Part shown: piece by piece, positions 29,623 to 41,100 of the stretch
Numbering within the stretch: the stretch's first letter is position 1
Layout: each line of letters opens with the position of its first letter
DNA from: Kocuria sp.
Lineage (GTDB): Bacteria > Actinomycetota > Actinomycetes > Actinomycetales > Micrococcaceae
DNA length: 64,000 nt
NCBI GenBank assembly: GCA_030454085.1
Contig: JAKDJD010000012.1
Coordinates: forward strand, 6,178-70,177
Direction of reading: 5' to 3'
Translations under genes and position numbers: made by a program
The notes under the pieces: model-generated
Database searches by the model: none
Seen by the model: the letters and a program-made list of their open reading frames with translations, nothing else
What the model was told of the DNA's origin: nothing

Positions 29623-31728
29623 GTGCCCTCGCCCAGGCAAGTCAAGGGGTCCACCGCGCCGTGGCATCGACGTACCCCGCGCCACCAGAACACAGCGCTC
29701 CGTCGGCGCGCGTTCCGCCCCGAAATCCAGGGATTGCGGGCCTTTGCCGTCTTGCTGGTCGCCGCATACCACGTCTGGTTCGGTCGGGTCTCCGGCGGCG
29801 TGGACGTGTTTCTGCTCATCTCTGCATTCCTCATGACCACGTCCTTCGCGGACCGGATTCAGAGGGGCGCCGCACTGGGGTGGCGCGAGGTGACCCGGTA
29901 CTGGGTACATGTATTCAAGCGCATCGTCCCGTTGGCCGTGGTGACCGTTGTGCTGACTCTGCTCGGCTCAAGACTCTTCCTGGGGGCCGATCGGTGGGTC
30001 CCTGCCATCCGAGAGGCCTTCGCCGTCCTCTTCTATGGCGAGAACTGGTACTCCATCGGCCACGCGGTGGATTACTATGCCTCGGACTCCGGGGCGGCGT
30101 CGCCCTTCCGTCATTTCTGGTCCCTCTCGATACAGGGGCAGATCTTTCTGGTCTGGCCGTTGCTCTTCTGCCTCACGAGCCTCATGGTCCGCCGCCTGCA
30201 GGCTCGTGCTCGCAGGATCCTGGCCTTGATGTTCTTGGCCATATTCTTGGGTTCACTGGCCTATTCGGTGCACCAGACGGCCGTCGACCAGAGCGGGGCC
30301 TACTTCAATACCTGGGCGCGACTGTGGGAGTTCGCGTTGGGTTCCCTGCTGGCCATCGTCTGCACACGCATCACCGTCCGTGGCTCACTCGCCGCGGTCC
30401 TCTCCTGGACGGGACTGGTCGCCATCCTGCTCTGCGGCGCGCTTCTGGACGTGCAGGGCAAGTTCCCCGGGTTCGTCGCCCTGTGGCCGACCGTGGCAGC
30501 GTGCCTCGTCATCGCGTGTACACCCTCAGGAACGCGCTGGGGTGCCGAAAGAATCCTCACCTGGAAGCCACTGGTGATCCTGGGGTCGGCGTCTTACGCC
30601 CTCTACCTGGTGCACTGGCCCCTGCTGGTGTTCTATCTGGCCGTGACGGGGCAGGAAAAGGCGGGATTCTTCGCCGGAACTGGGCTGCTCACGATGGCGA
30701 CGGTGATTGCGTGGGTCCTGACCCGCGTCGTCGAACGACCGCTGCGTCGCTGGTCCTGGGCGGACGCGAGGCGCCGGAGAGGCCTGCTCGTCATCGCAGC
30801 GAGCATGCTCCTGGCTGTGGGGCCGGCCTGCGTGTGGGATGCGCGCATCGCCTCCGAAGCGCGGGTCGCACAAACCGAATCCGTGAACAACAATCCTGGG
30901 GCTCGAGCGCTTCTCCCGGGGTTCCGGTACGAAGGGTCCGACGACGCCGCCATCCTCCCGACACCGGCCAAACGCGCCGACGACTGGTCGTGGCAGGTGG
31001 TCCGTGGGACGCCTTGCCGCGACGTCGATCCACCGGAAGCGTTGAAAGGTCTCGAGGTCGACCAATGCCTCAATTACCATCGCGCCGATCGACCGAGCCG
31101 GCACGTCGTCGCGGTGGGCAACAGCCACATGGAGATGCTGCTTCCGGCGATCGCCGATGCCGCCCGCCGCAACGGGTGGGACTTGACCTTCGTTCGCGCA
31201 CCAGGGTGCCAATTCACGAGCGTGGCCCTGAACGACAGGATTTCCGCGCAATGCGCACAGTGGATGAGACACACCGAAGAGTACATCGGCGCTCAGAAGC
31301 CCGACGTGCTCCTGATGTTGGCCACGCACTCGACCGTCGGCGGGGTCGGCGAGATCGTCCGGCCGGAGACGCGACAGCAGGTTGAGCGATGGACCCGGCG
31401 AGGCATCGACGTCGTGGGCGTGCGGGACGTGCCGCGTTTTGCGGAGAAGCATGCCGACTGCGAGGCACGCAACGGGGTCGCCGGCTGCGCGTTCCCGAGC
31501 CCCCTGGGGCAAACCAATCCGACCGCGGAATGGGCGCAACAGATCCATGGGTTTGCGCCCCTGGATCTGCTCGACCTGGTCTGCCCCGGTCGCAGCTGCC
31601 CAGCGCAGATCGGCAACGTCTACACGTACCTGGACAACAACCACCTGACGGCGACGTATGTCGACTCGATGAAGCACATGGTGGGGGACAGGCTCGATAC
31701 CGCGATGCGGAATGCGAGCTCCCGGTGA
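29623..31728 (+). CDS. Membrane acyltransferase with C-terminal SGNH domain, copy 2
   Basis: This 701-residue paralogue of the preceding gene has the same plan: R39-x10-H50 in GLRAFAVLLVAAYH, about ten membrane segments, GNSH at 499-502 and the Asp/His site in LDNNHLT (Asp671, His674). The SGNH residues carry the same numbers in both copies, so the core has no net length change since duplication. The N terminus and the region before GNSH (about 435-485) differ most, with RGTPCRDVDPP here. GTG at 29623 follows GAGGA. TACAAT at 29528-29533 might be its own -10 box. The two probably modify related or the same surface glycan. Confidence 0.9.
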   Translation: MPSPRQVKGSTAPWHRRTPRHQNTALRRRAFRPEIQGLRAFAVLLVAAYHVWFGRVSGGVDVFLLISAFLMTTSFADRIQRGAALGWREVTRYWVHVFKRIVPLAVVTVVLTLLGSRLFLGADRWVPAIREAFAVLFYGENWYSIGHAVDYYASDSGAASPFRHFWSLSIQGQIFLVWPLLFCLTSLMVRRLQARARRILALMFLAIFLGSLAYSVHQTAVDQSGAYFNTWARLWEFALGSLLAIVCTRITVRGSLAAVLSWTGLVAILLCGALLDVQGKFPGFVALWPTVAACLVIACTPSGTRWGAERILTWKPLVILGSASYALYLVHWPLLVFYLAVTGQEKAGFFAGTGLLTMATVIAWVLTRVVERPLRRWSWADARRRRGLLVIAASMLLAVGPACVWDARIASEARVAQTESVNNNPGARALLPGFRYEGSDDAAILPTPAKRADDWSWQVVRGTPCRDVDPPEALKGLEVDQCLNYHRADRPSRHVVAVGNSHMEMLLPAIADAARRNGWDLTFVRAPGCQFTSVALNDRISAQCAQWMRHTEEYIGAQKPDVLLMLATHSTVGGVGEIVRPETRQQVERWTRRGIDVVGVRDVPRFAEKHADCEARNGVAGCAFPSPLGQTNPTAEWAQQIHGFAPLDLLDLVCPGRSCPAQIGNVYTYLDNNHLTATYVDSMKHMVGDRLDTAMRNASSR

Positions 31729-33393
<1,665 letters not shown>

Positions 33394-33432
33394 TTCGGCC
33401 ACGCCCGTGCAGGGGCGTACGGAAGGAAGATC

Positions 33433-34566
33433 TTGACCAACGACATCGAAATCGGGCGCTCCAAACGTGCCCGCCGGACGTACTCGCTCGACGACGTCGC
33501 TCTCGTGCCCGCCCGGCGCACGAGGGACCCGCGGGACGTCAATACCGAATGGCAGATCGATGCCTTCAAGTTCGAGACACCCGTCCTGGGTGCGCCCATG
33601 GACTCGGTCATGTCGCCCGAGACCGCTATCACCCTGGGCAAACTGGGCGGCGTCGGAGTTCTCAACCTCGAAGGCCTCTGGACCCGGTACGAGGATCCCG
33701 AACCGTACCTCGAGGAAATTTCCCTGTTGGCGCGTGACGACATGTCGCATGTGACCCGTCGCATGCAGGAGATCTACGCGGAACCCATCAAGGAAGGGCT
33801 GATCACCGAGCGGCTGGCCCAGATTCGGGACGCCGGCGTGGTGGTTGCGGGATCCCTGACCCCGCAACGAACCCAGGAGTACTACAAGACGGTGGTCAAC
33901 GCCGGTACGGACCTTTTCGTGATCCGCGGGACCACGGTCTCCGCCGAGCACGTGTCCCAGAATCAGGAACCACTGGATCTGAAGAAGTTCATTTACGAGC
34001 TCGACGTGCCGGTGATCGTCGGGGGAGCCGCCGGCTACACACCCGCTCTCCACCTGATGCGAACGGGCGCCGCGGGAGTCCTCGTGGGCTTCGGGGGAGG
34101 CGCAACCACCACAACCCGCAGGGCACTGGGCATCCACGCAGCCATGGCTTCAGCGATTTCCGATGTCGCCGCCGCGCGCAGCGACTACCTGGACGAATCG
34201 GGCGGACGGTACGTGCACGTCATCGCGGACGGGGGTCTCGGCCAGTCCGGCGACATCATCAAGGCCATGGCCATGGGTGCCGACGCCGTCATGATCGGGG
34301 CACCCCTGGCCCGGGCGAAGGAAGCGCCCGGACGCGGATACCACTGGGGACCTGAGGCACACCACCACGAATTCCCCCGGGGAACCCGAACCCCCATGAA
34401 CCAGGTCGGCTCGCTGGAAGAGGTTCTCTACGGCCCGTCACACCACGTGGACGGAACATCGAACCTCATAGGCGCCATGCGGCGTGCCATGGCGACCACG
34501 GGATATTCGACGCTCAAGGAATTTCAACGTTCCGAGGTTGTCCTGACGGGACGCCCCCAGTACTGA
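33433..34566 (+). CDS. guaB3: GuaB3-type IMP dehydrogenase paralogue, without catalytic cysteine
   Basis: The 377-residue TIM-barrel protein belongs to the GuaB3 family of actinobacteria and lacks CBS domains. Motifs include YSLDDVALVPARRTRDP, TPVLGAPMDSVMSPETA and VIADGGLGQSGDIIKAMAMG. Where IMP dehydrogenase has GPGSICTTR, this protein reads GFGGGATTTTRR (219-230). It contains no cysteine at all, so the usual thioimidate mechanism cannot operate. It may be a regulatory or altered-reaction paralogue. TTG at 33433 follows GGAAGGAAGA. It is 39 bases after guaB and surely shares its transcript. Confidence 0.92.
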   Translation: MTNDIEIGRSKRARRTYSLDDVALVPARRTRDPRDVNTEWQIDAFKFETPVLGAPMDSVMSPETAITLGKLGGVGVLNLEGLWTRYEDPEPYLEEISLLARDDMSHVTRRMQEIYAEPIKEGLITERLAQIRDAGVVVAGSLTPQRTQEYYKTVVNAGTDLFVIRGTTVSAEHVSQNQEPLDLKKFIYELDVPVIVGGAAGYTPALHLMRTGAAGVLVGFGGGATTTTRRALGIHAAMASAISDVAAARSDYLDESGGRYVHVIADGGLGQSGDIIKAMAMGADAVMIGAPLARAKEAPGRGYHWGPEAHHHEFPRGTRTPMNQVGSLEEVLYGPSHHVDGTSNLIGAMRRAMATTGYSTLKEFQRSEVVLTGRPQY

Positions 34567-34641
34567 ACGACCCATGGGCCGGGCGCCGCGACGAGGCTGC
34601 TCGGCCCCTGGATGACTTGGGGAAATCCCAGGCTGGACAGA

Positions 34642-34647
34642 TAGGCT
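34642..34647 (+). promoter_or_regulatory. Probable -10 box of leaderless SURF1-like gene
   Basis: TAGGCT is followed by seven bases and the GTG start at 34655, with no ribosome binding site between them. Confidence 0.5.
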
Positions 34648-34654
34648 GGACGCC

Positions 34655-35674
34655 GTGCTCAAACTAGCTCTTACCCCACGATGGTTGGGTGCGCTTCTGC
34701 TCGCCCTGGCGATGTCGACGGGGTTCATGCTGTTGAGCAAGTGGCAACTGGGATCCGCGGATTCGGGACAGATCAATGCCGATCCGGGCAAAGAAGTGGT
34801 CCAGCCGCTCCGCGACGTAGCCGACCCGCAGGATCCGGTTCTCCAGTCCGAGGCCGATTCGATGGTTCAGGCCAACGGCCACTACGTCGAGGACTCGAGC
34901 CGGTTGGTCGAGGGACGAGTCAATGACGGAACCAAGGGGTATTGGGTCGTCAGCGAGTTCCGACTGGACTCCGATGCGGCATCCGAGGGCCAGGACTACG
35001 CCGTTCCGGTGGCACGGGGGTTCACCACGGACAGCGACACCCAGGCGCTCAGCCCTGAACCGTCCGGCGACGTCACGGTGATCGGCCGTCTGGTGGCCAA
35101 TGAAGCCCCGGTCACGTCGAAGGACACCAAGACCAAGGGCGCCCTGGGATCTGCTGCGACCGCCCAATTGGCCAACGTATGGGACACACCCCTGTACGCC
35201 GGAACCGTGGCGGCGGTCTCCGAATCACCGGCCGACCAGCCGGCCCCGGTCGATGCCGAGGGACACGTGGACAAGGACGCCGGGCTGACCGAGCCTCACG
35301 ACAAGCTCAGCCGGATCCACACCGAGCAGGTCGTGGACCATTCCGTGGACTGGCTTAATATTTTCTACGCGATCGAGTGGGTCGTCTTCGCTCTCTTCGC
35401 GATCTATCTGTGGTGGCGCATGCTGGCCGACTCACACGAACGCATGATTCACCCTGAGAAGTACTACGAGATCCTTCCGGCCGGGGAAGGCAACATGTTC
35501 TACGAGGAGTCCACGGGCCGGTACTACTACTACGACGCCGACGACCGGCAGTACTACTACTTCGACGAACCCGTCGCCGAGGAAATCAATGAGCCCGACG
35601 GCGGGCACTCGTCCGCCGAAGCCTCGGTCGGGACCACACACGAGAATCAACGAGGTGACCAAGGTGGCCGATAA
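34655..35674 (+). CDS. SURF1-family membrane protein with tyrosine-rich tail
   Basis: SURF1 proteins help assemble cytochrome c oxidase. The 339-residue product has the two-membrane-helix layout: TM1 at about 10-28 followed by WQLGSA, an extracytoplasmic domain, and TM2 at about 234-256. GYWVVSEFRL and VPVARGF fit SURF1-like core strands. After TM2 a cytosolic tail contains GRYYYYDADDRQYYYFDEP (about 289-306), then an acidic, Ser-rich end. GTG start appears leaderless. It overlaps the next gene by eleven bases. Oxidase genes are not in the window. Confidence 0.8.
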   Translation: MLKLALTPRWLGALLLALAMSTGFMLLSKWQLGSADSGQINADPGKEVVQPLRDVADPQDPVLQSEADSMVQANGHYVEDSSRLVEGRVNDGTKGYWVVSEFRLDSDAASEGQDYAVPVARGFTTDSDTQALSPEPSGDVTVIGRLVANEAPVTSKDTKTKGALGSAATAQLANVWDTPLYAGTVAAVSESPADQPAPVDAEGHVDKDAGLTEPHDKLSRIHTEQVVDHSVDWLNIFYAIEWVVFALFAIYLWWRMLADSHERMIHPEKYYEILPAGEGNMFYEESTGRYYYYDADDRQYYYFDEPVAEEINEPDGGHSSAEASVGTTHENQRGDQGGR

Positions 35675-36227
35675 GCCAACGCCCAAGAACCAGCCCCAAC
35701 CCGTGGAGCGCACGGACGGCAAGAGGGTCCCGCTGCCCGCGGACGCCACACCGCAGAAGGCAGGCAACGTCCGGGCGACCCGCAGGAAGTTCGGTGGGAC
35801 TCAGGCACAGATCCGCGGGGCGCTCGCGATCTACAAGTACTGCGCCTGGATCTCCGGAACGTTCCTGTTGCTGCTGGTCGTCGAAATGGTGACCAGGTAC
35901 ATCTTCGGGTTCGACCTGATGGCCGGTGCCACCAACGCGTCCACGGGAGAGAACGTCGCCCTGGGATGGTTGAACAGGGATACGGGCAATCTCACTGGCG
36001 GCCTGAACATCTCGACCGGCGTCCTGATCATTCACGGCTGGTTCTACGTGATTTACTTGCTTGCGTGCTTCCGTCTCTGGTTGCTCATGAGGTGGCCGCT
36101 CCCGCAGCTGATCGTGATGGCGCTGGGCGGTGTCGTCCCCTTCCTGTCCTTCATCGTCGAGCGACGCATCCATCGGGAGACGGTCGCACAGGTGGCCGCG
36201 AACCCGAAGTCCGCAAAAAGATACTGA
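35664..36227 (+). CDS. DUF3817-type integral membrane protein
   Basis: The 187-residue protein has a hydrophilic N terminus (about 1-55) and three membrane segments: about 59-80 (CAWISGTFLLLLVVEMVTRY), 118-140 (LIIHGWFYVIYLLACFRLWL) and 147-165. The pattern HGWFYVIYL and the VERR end resemble DUF3817 proteins found beside SURF1 and guaA in actinobacteria. Its function is not known. The GTG at 35664 is chosen because GAGGTG lies upstream and the start overlaps the SURF1-like gene by eleven bases; a longer ATG start at 35589 would overlap far more. Confidence 0.8.
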   Translation: MADKPTPKNQPQPVERTDGKRVPLPADATPQKAGNVRATRRKFGGTQAQIRGALAIYKYCAWISGTFLLLLVVEMVTRYIFGFDLMAGATNASTGENVALGWLNRDTGNLTGGLNISTGVLIIHGWFYVIYLLACFRLWLLMRWPLPQLIVMALGGVVPFLSFIVERRIHRETVAQVAANPKSAKRY

Positions 36228-36362
36228 GCGCGCCGGGGAATCCGTGCCAGCACCGGCAGTGCATGCCCAGCCGGCCCGGATTCGGCCGACATCGTGTTCT
36301 AGACTGAAAATATCGGGCCCCGCACCAGGGGCAATTTCTCCGCACCCGACAACATCGAAAGT

Positions 36363-37967
36363 ATGGCAGTGACCCAATCCGATTCCTCGGCGACACCCGA
36401 GTTGGAAGATCGCCCCGTTCTGGTCGTCGACTATGGGGCTCAATACGCCCAGCTCATCGCACGCCGTGTGCGTGACGCCAACATCTATTCGGAGATCGTG
36501 CCCCACACGATGCCGACCGAGCAGATTCTCGCCAAGAACCCCGCAGCCATTGTGCTCTCCGGAGGCCCGTCGAGCGTGTACGCCGAGGGAGCCCCGGCCG
36601 GGGACCGTCGGCTCTACGAATCCGGTGTTCCCGTGTTCGGTATCTGTTACGGCTTCCAGGTGATGGCGCAGACTCTCGGCGGCCATGTGGCCCACACCGG
36701 GTTGCGCGAATACGGCGCAACGGATGCGACCCTGACCGGCAATGGGGTCTCCTTCCTGGCAGGCACGCCAGTGGCGCAGAACGTGTGGATGAGCCACGGC
36801 GACTCCGTGACCGAGGCGCCGAGTGGTTTCGAGGTCCTGGCGAGCACCGAAGGGGCCCCCGTGGCCGCATTCGTCAACGAGGAGAAGAAGCTCGGAGGCG
36901 TGCAGTGGCACCCTGAGGTCAAGCACTCGGATTTCGGCCAGCAGATCCTCGAGAACTTCCTGTTCAACGTCGCAGGTCTCAAGCCGACCTGGACCACAGG
37001 CAACGTGATCGACGAGCAGGTCGAGAAGATCCGTGAACAGATCGGTGACGCCAAGGTGATTTGCGCACTGTCCGGCGGAGTCGACAGCTCGGTCGCGGCA
37101 GCACTCGTACACAAGGCCGTCGGCGACCAGCTGACGTGTTTCTTCATTGATCACGGTCTTCTGCGCGACGGTGAGCGTGAGCAAGTCGAGCAGGATTACG
37201 CCGAGACCATGGGTATCAAGGTCGTGACCATCGACGAATCGGATCGGTTCGTCTCGGCTCTGGAAGGTTTGACGGACCCCGAGGACAAGCGCAAGGCCAT
37301 CGGTCGTGAGTTCATCCGGTCATTCGAGGACGCGCAGCGCAAGCTCGTTGCCGAGCTCGGACGAAGCGGGGAGGACATCAAGTTCCTGGTCCAGGGAACG
37401 TTGTACCCGGACGTCGTCGAGTCCGGTGGAGGCGAAGGCGCCGCCAATATCAAGTCCCACCACAACGTGGGTGGCCTCCCCGAGGACCTCGCGTTCGACT
37501 TGGTCGAACCCTTGCGCACGCTGTTCAAGGACGAGGTTCGTGCCATCGGCCGGAAGCTCGGAGTCCCGGAGAAGATCGTTGCACGACAGCCGTTCCCCGG
37601 CCCCGGTCTTGGGATTCGTGTGATCGGTGAGGTGACGCGTGAGAATCTGGACGTTCTGCGTGCCGCAGACGCCATCGCTCGAGCCGAGCTGACCAAGGCC
37701 GGACTGGACAACGAAGTCTGGCAGATGCCGGTGGTGTTGCTGTCGCAGGTGCGTTCGGTGGGTGTCCAGGGCGACGGCCGAACCTACGGGCATCCGATCG
37801 TTCTCCGACCGGTCTCCTCGGAAGACGCGATGACTGCCGACTGGTCCAGGCTTCCCTACGATCTCCTGGCCAAGATCTCGAACAGGATCACCAACGAGGT
37901 CCAGGAGGTCAACAGGGTGGTTCTGGACGTGACCTCCAAGCCTCCCGGAACGATCGAATGGGAATAA
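36363..37967 (+). CDS. guaA: GMP synthase (glutamine-hydrolysing)
   Basis: GuaA aminates XMP to GMP, completing the guanine branch started by guaB upstream. The 534-residue protein has the glutaminase domain with Cys95 in FGICYGFQ and the His in QWHPEV, an ATP-pyrophosphatase domain with [12 protein letters not shown], and the C-terminal dimer domain with [13 protein letters not shown] and KPPGTIEWE. All are intact. TAGACT at 36300-36305 may be the -10 box. The ribosome binding site is weak (GAAAG). It lies 135 bases after the DUF3817 gene. Confidence 0.97.
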   Translation: MAVTQSDSSATPELEDRPVLVVDYGAQYAQLIARRVRDANIYSEIVPHTMPTEQILAKNPAAIVLSGGPSSVYAEGAPAGDRRLYESGVPVFGICYGFQVMAQTLGGHVAHTGLREYGATDATLTGNGVSFLAGTPVAQNVWMSHGDSVTEAPSGFEVLASTEGAPVAAFVNEEKKLGGVQWHPEVKHSDFGQQILENFLFNVAGLKPTWTTGNVIDEQVEKIREQIGDAKVICALSGGVDSSVAAALVHKAVGDQLTCFFIDHGLLRDGEREQVEQDYAETMGIKVVTIDESDRFVSALEGLTDPEDKRKAIGREFIRSFEDAQRKLVAELGRSGEDIKFLVQGTLYPDVVESGGGEGAANIKSHHNVGGLPEDLAFDLVEPLRTLFKDEVRAIGRKLGVPEKIVARQPFPGPGLGIRVIGEVTRENLDVLRAADAIARAELTKAGLDNEVWQMPVVLLSQVRSVGVQGDGRTYGHPIVLRPVSSEDAMTADWSRLPYDLLAKISNRITNEVQEVNRVVLDVTSKPPGTIEWE

Positions 37968-37995
37968 TTTTCTGAGACCGCCTCGGTCTTGGACG

Positions 37996-38038
37996 CACGT
38001 GTGGCCCGCCTCGGGAAACCGGGGCCGGGCCACACGTG
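37996..38038 (+). terminator. Terminator after guaA
   Basis: CACGTGTGGCCCG (37996-38008) is perfectly complementary to CGGGCCACACGTG (38026-38038), leaving a 17-base loop that itself contains complementary bases. No T-run follows. Its place argues against the upstream start of the next open frame. Confidence 0.7.
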
Positions 38039-38092
38039 TCTGAGCACAACGACATGGGGAACTGCAACGCAATCCGCTCGGTGTGCTTCTAC

Positions 38093-38119
38093 TATAGAGA
38101 GGGCGCGCGGTTCCCGCGC
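38093..38119 (+). promoter_or_regulatory. Possible promoter and leader hairpin of the helicase-like gene
   Basis: TATAGA at 38093-38098 could be a -10 box and is followed by CGCGCG-GTTCC-CGCGCG (38104-38120), a small GC stem-loop inside the presumed leader. The gene's GTG lies at 38169. No good -35 is visible. Confidence 0.4.
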
Positions 38120-38168
38120 GGCAACCACGTGCGAAGACAACGCCGACCACACCGGAAGCAGAGACAAC

Positions 38169-41100
38169 GTGACGAAGCCACACTCCGCCGACCAGAACGA
38201 GCAGGATAATTCGGGGGCCCCGGACCGCAGTACCTCATCCGTGCCCTGGGCGAGCCCGCAAGAGTCTGAGTCTGCTGACAACGGCCGTGAGCCGTCGGAC
38301 CAGGACGCCTCGCGCACGCCGTCCCAGGAATTCCAGGTCGAGCAGGTCGGAGACGACGCATCGGACGCCACGCGTCCCGAGTCCGTGGCATCGCTCGGCG
38401 GCGTGACGGTCACGGCGGCGGCCGACCCGGAGGTCAGTGAGGAAGGCGCCGCAACGGAGGAGGACCACCCCGAGGCGAGCACATCAGGCACAGACACCAC
38501 TCATGGAGAACCGGTCGGGGAGAAGTCGGACGGCGCGGATTCGCCCACGGAGGACCCTGGAGCCGGAGACGAGCACGTTCACTCCGGTGCGAAGGCGGGC
38601 CACCAACCCGACGCGTCGACGGATGATGCCCCTACCGATCGTGACGAACTGCGTCTCGACCGGTGGCTGAAACAAGTGGATGTGTACACCGGACCGGATG
38701 CGCTCCTGGACTTCAACCCGGTCGACAATGTGCATATCGACCTGTCGAATTCGAATCCGTCGGGTTACGCCCAGCTGCTGTCCGGTCGCAGAACCCGCTT
38801 GTCCACGATTCTTCGCGACCGAGCGGAGTTCTCGAACGGGATTCGGTCCGCGCACGCTATCCGGGGCAAGGTTTTCGAACTCGACGCGGACCATGGCCTC
38901 GACGCGGGCTTCCTCGCCGCAGGAACGGCGTCGTGGTTCGCTACCAAGAATCCTTCAGGGACACCGGATGGTGCACGCGGTGAGCGGCGGCACATAGCAC
39001 CCATCCTTCTGACGCCCGTGACGATCAACCCTCACCCGGACGGCGACGATTTCGAACTGCGCATCAACGGGCCGGCCCGCCTCAACCCTGCGATGGCCCG
39101 CCAACTACGCAGAGAATTCGGTATCGATCTGTTCGAGCAAGGGGTGCACCGAACGGCGACCTCGGGCTCACGACTCACCCCGGACGCGGTCCTGGAGGCC
39201 ATGCGTTCGGCGTGCATGAAGGTTCCCGGCATGCACATCGAATCGCGGACCGTGATCTCGACCTTCGCGGACCTCGCGGACACCGTGGGGGAACTGCCGA
39301 GCACCGCGACCTCTGGACTGCTTCGCGAACTCTCGGACCTGAACCGGATCCGGCTCGACGAGTCGTATGAGAAACGCGAATTCACGTCGTCACCGGCTCC
39401 GGCGAACCACGTGGACCCGGCGGACGAGACGTTGGTCTACGACGCCGATGACACCGTCTCCGAACTGGTTCAGAGGGCCAGGGCCGGCGAGTCGATGACG
39501 GTCACCTCACCGGCGGGGACCCAGCACCTGCGTGCGGCCCTCAACGTCGCGGCGGGCCTCGTCTCCGAAGGAAAGTCCGTGCTCTTCCTTGCCGAACGCA
39601 GGGAGACGCTTCAGAACGTGCGGCGCAGACTCTCGGAACTCGAGCTTTCGGACCTCACGCTCGAACTCGGCGAAGACCTCGAACCGGAGGACCTTCACCG
39701 AAAACTGGTCGAGACGATCGTGAGTCACGAGCGTGCCGTTGAACCGCGGCTGTCCGGTTTGCACGATGAAATCCGTAGCACGCGGCGCCAATTGATCGAG
39801 CACATCGACTCCTTGCACTGGCGTGACGAACGCTGGGGTGTGACGCCGTTGCAGGCGATGCAGACCCTTGCCGAACTGACCTCACAGGATGAGGCGCCGT
39901 CGACCCGCGTGCGATTCAAGCGTGGCGTCATGGACGCGACGGTTGATCGTGCGGAAACCGTTGCGCAACTGGAAAGGGCCGCAGAGTTGCGCGCCTTCAA
40001 CCCGTCGACGCGCAAGGCGCCCTGGTTCGGGGCCACCTTGGTCAACACCGAAGAGACCAAGCAAGCACGTGCACTGGTGCGTACCCTCCTGGAGACGACT
40101 CGAACCCTGCGCAAGGACATCACCGAAGGCTTCGAGAGCATCGGCCTCCGCCCCGAGAGGACTCTGGCCGGGTGGAAAAAGCAACTGGACCTGCTCGAAG
40201 GAATCCGAGTCTCCCTCTCCCGGTTCAACGGTGACATCTTCGACCGGCCCGTGACCGACTTGATCGCGGCGACCGGTACCTCGACCTGGCGCCGTGAACG
40301 CGGCATCGACATGTCGGCTATTCAGCGTTCGCGTCTCCGCAGGGCGGCCAAGGAATACATCGTTCCGCAGGTGCACATTTCCGATCTGCACCAGGCCCTG
40401 ATCGAGGTCCAGGCGCAACGGGAGCAGTGGCAGACTTGGGCCGTGGACGAGCGAACGGTCAGCCTGCCCGGAAATCTCGAGACCATCGGGCGATCCTATG
40501 CGCAGGTGGCCGACGGCCTGTCCGACTTGTCGATCGTCATGGAAGAGAGCCCAGCCCGGAAGGACTATTTCACGCTGCCTCTTCCGGATCTGGTCGAAAC
40601 CCTCGAGGCCATGGCGAACGACCGCATCCTCCTGGACACCCTGCCCGAGCGGGAGCAACTGATGCACATTCTGCGTGGCAAGGGTCTGGGAGAGTTGCTG
40701 TCCGATCTGGAAGAGCGACACGTCCCTTCGGACCAGGTTGCCGCAGAATTGGACCTGGCGTGGTGGCAATCTGCCTTCGAGATCATGCTCGAACGCCCGG
40801 AGGTCAACCTGGTCAGGGGCAAAACTTTGACCGAGGTGGAGTCCTCGTTCCGCCGGGCCGACGTGGCGCACGTTGCTTCCGGGCCTGCCAGGGTCCGCTA
40901 CGACGCGGCCCGTGGGTGGAACCGTCGGGTGTCTCTCAAACCCCTCCAGGCCAAAGAATTCCGGCGGATGCTCAAGGGTGCGCCGTGCCATCTCCGCGAA
41001 TACTTGGATCAGGCGCCCGACATGGTTGCGGGACTGCTCCCCGTGTGGCTGTCCAGCCCCTTCGGCGTCGGCCGCACGGTGCCTCAGTCGGCCCACGTTG

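Noticed and set aside
29388..31385. 665-residue plus-strand open frame overlapping the second acyltransferase
   Set aside because: Alternate frame with Arg-rich composition. The correct frame has membrane helices and the SGNH motifs.
37989..38168. Upstream start of the helicase-like gene
   Set aside because: It would begin just after guaA and translate through the guaA terminator hairpin. GTG at 38169 gives a cleaner start.
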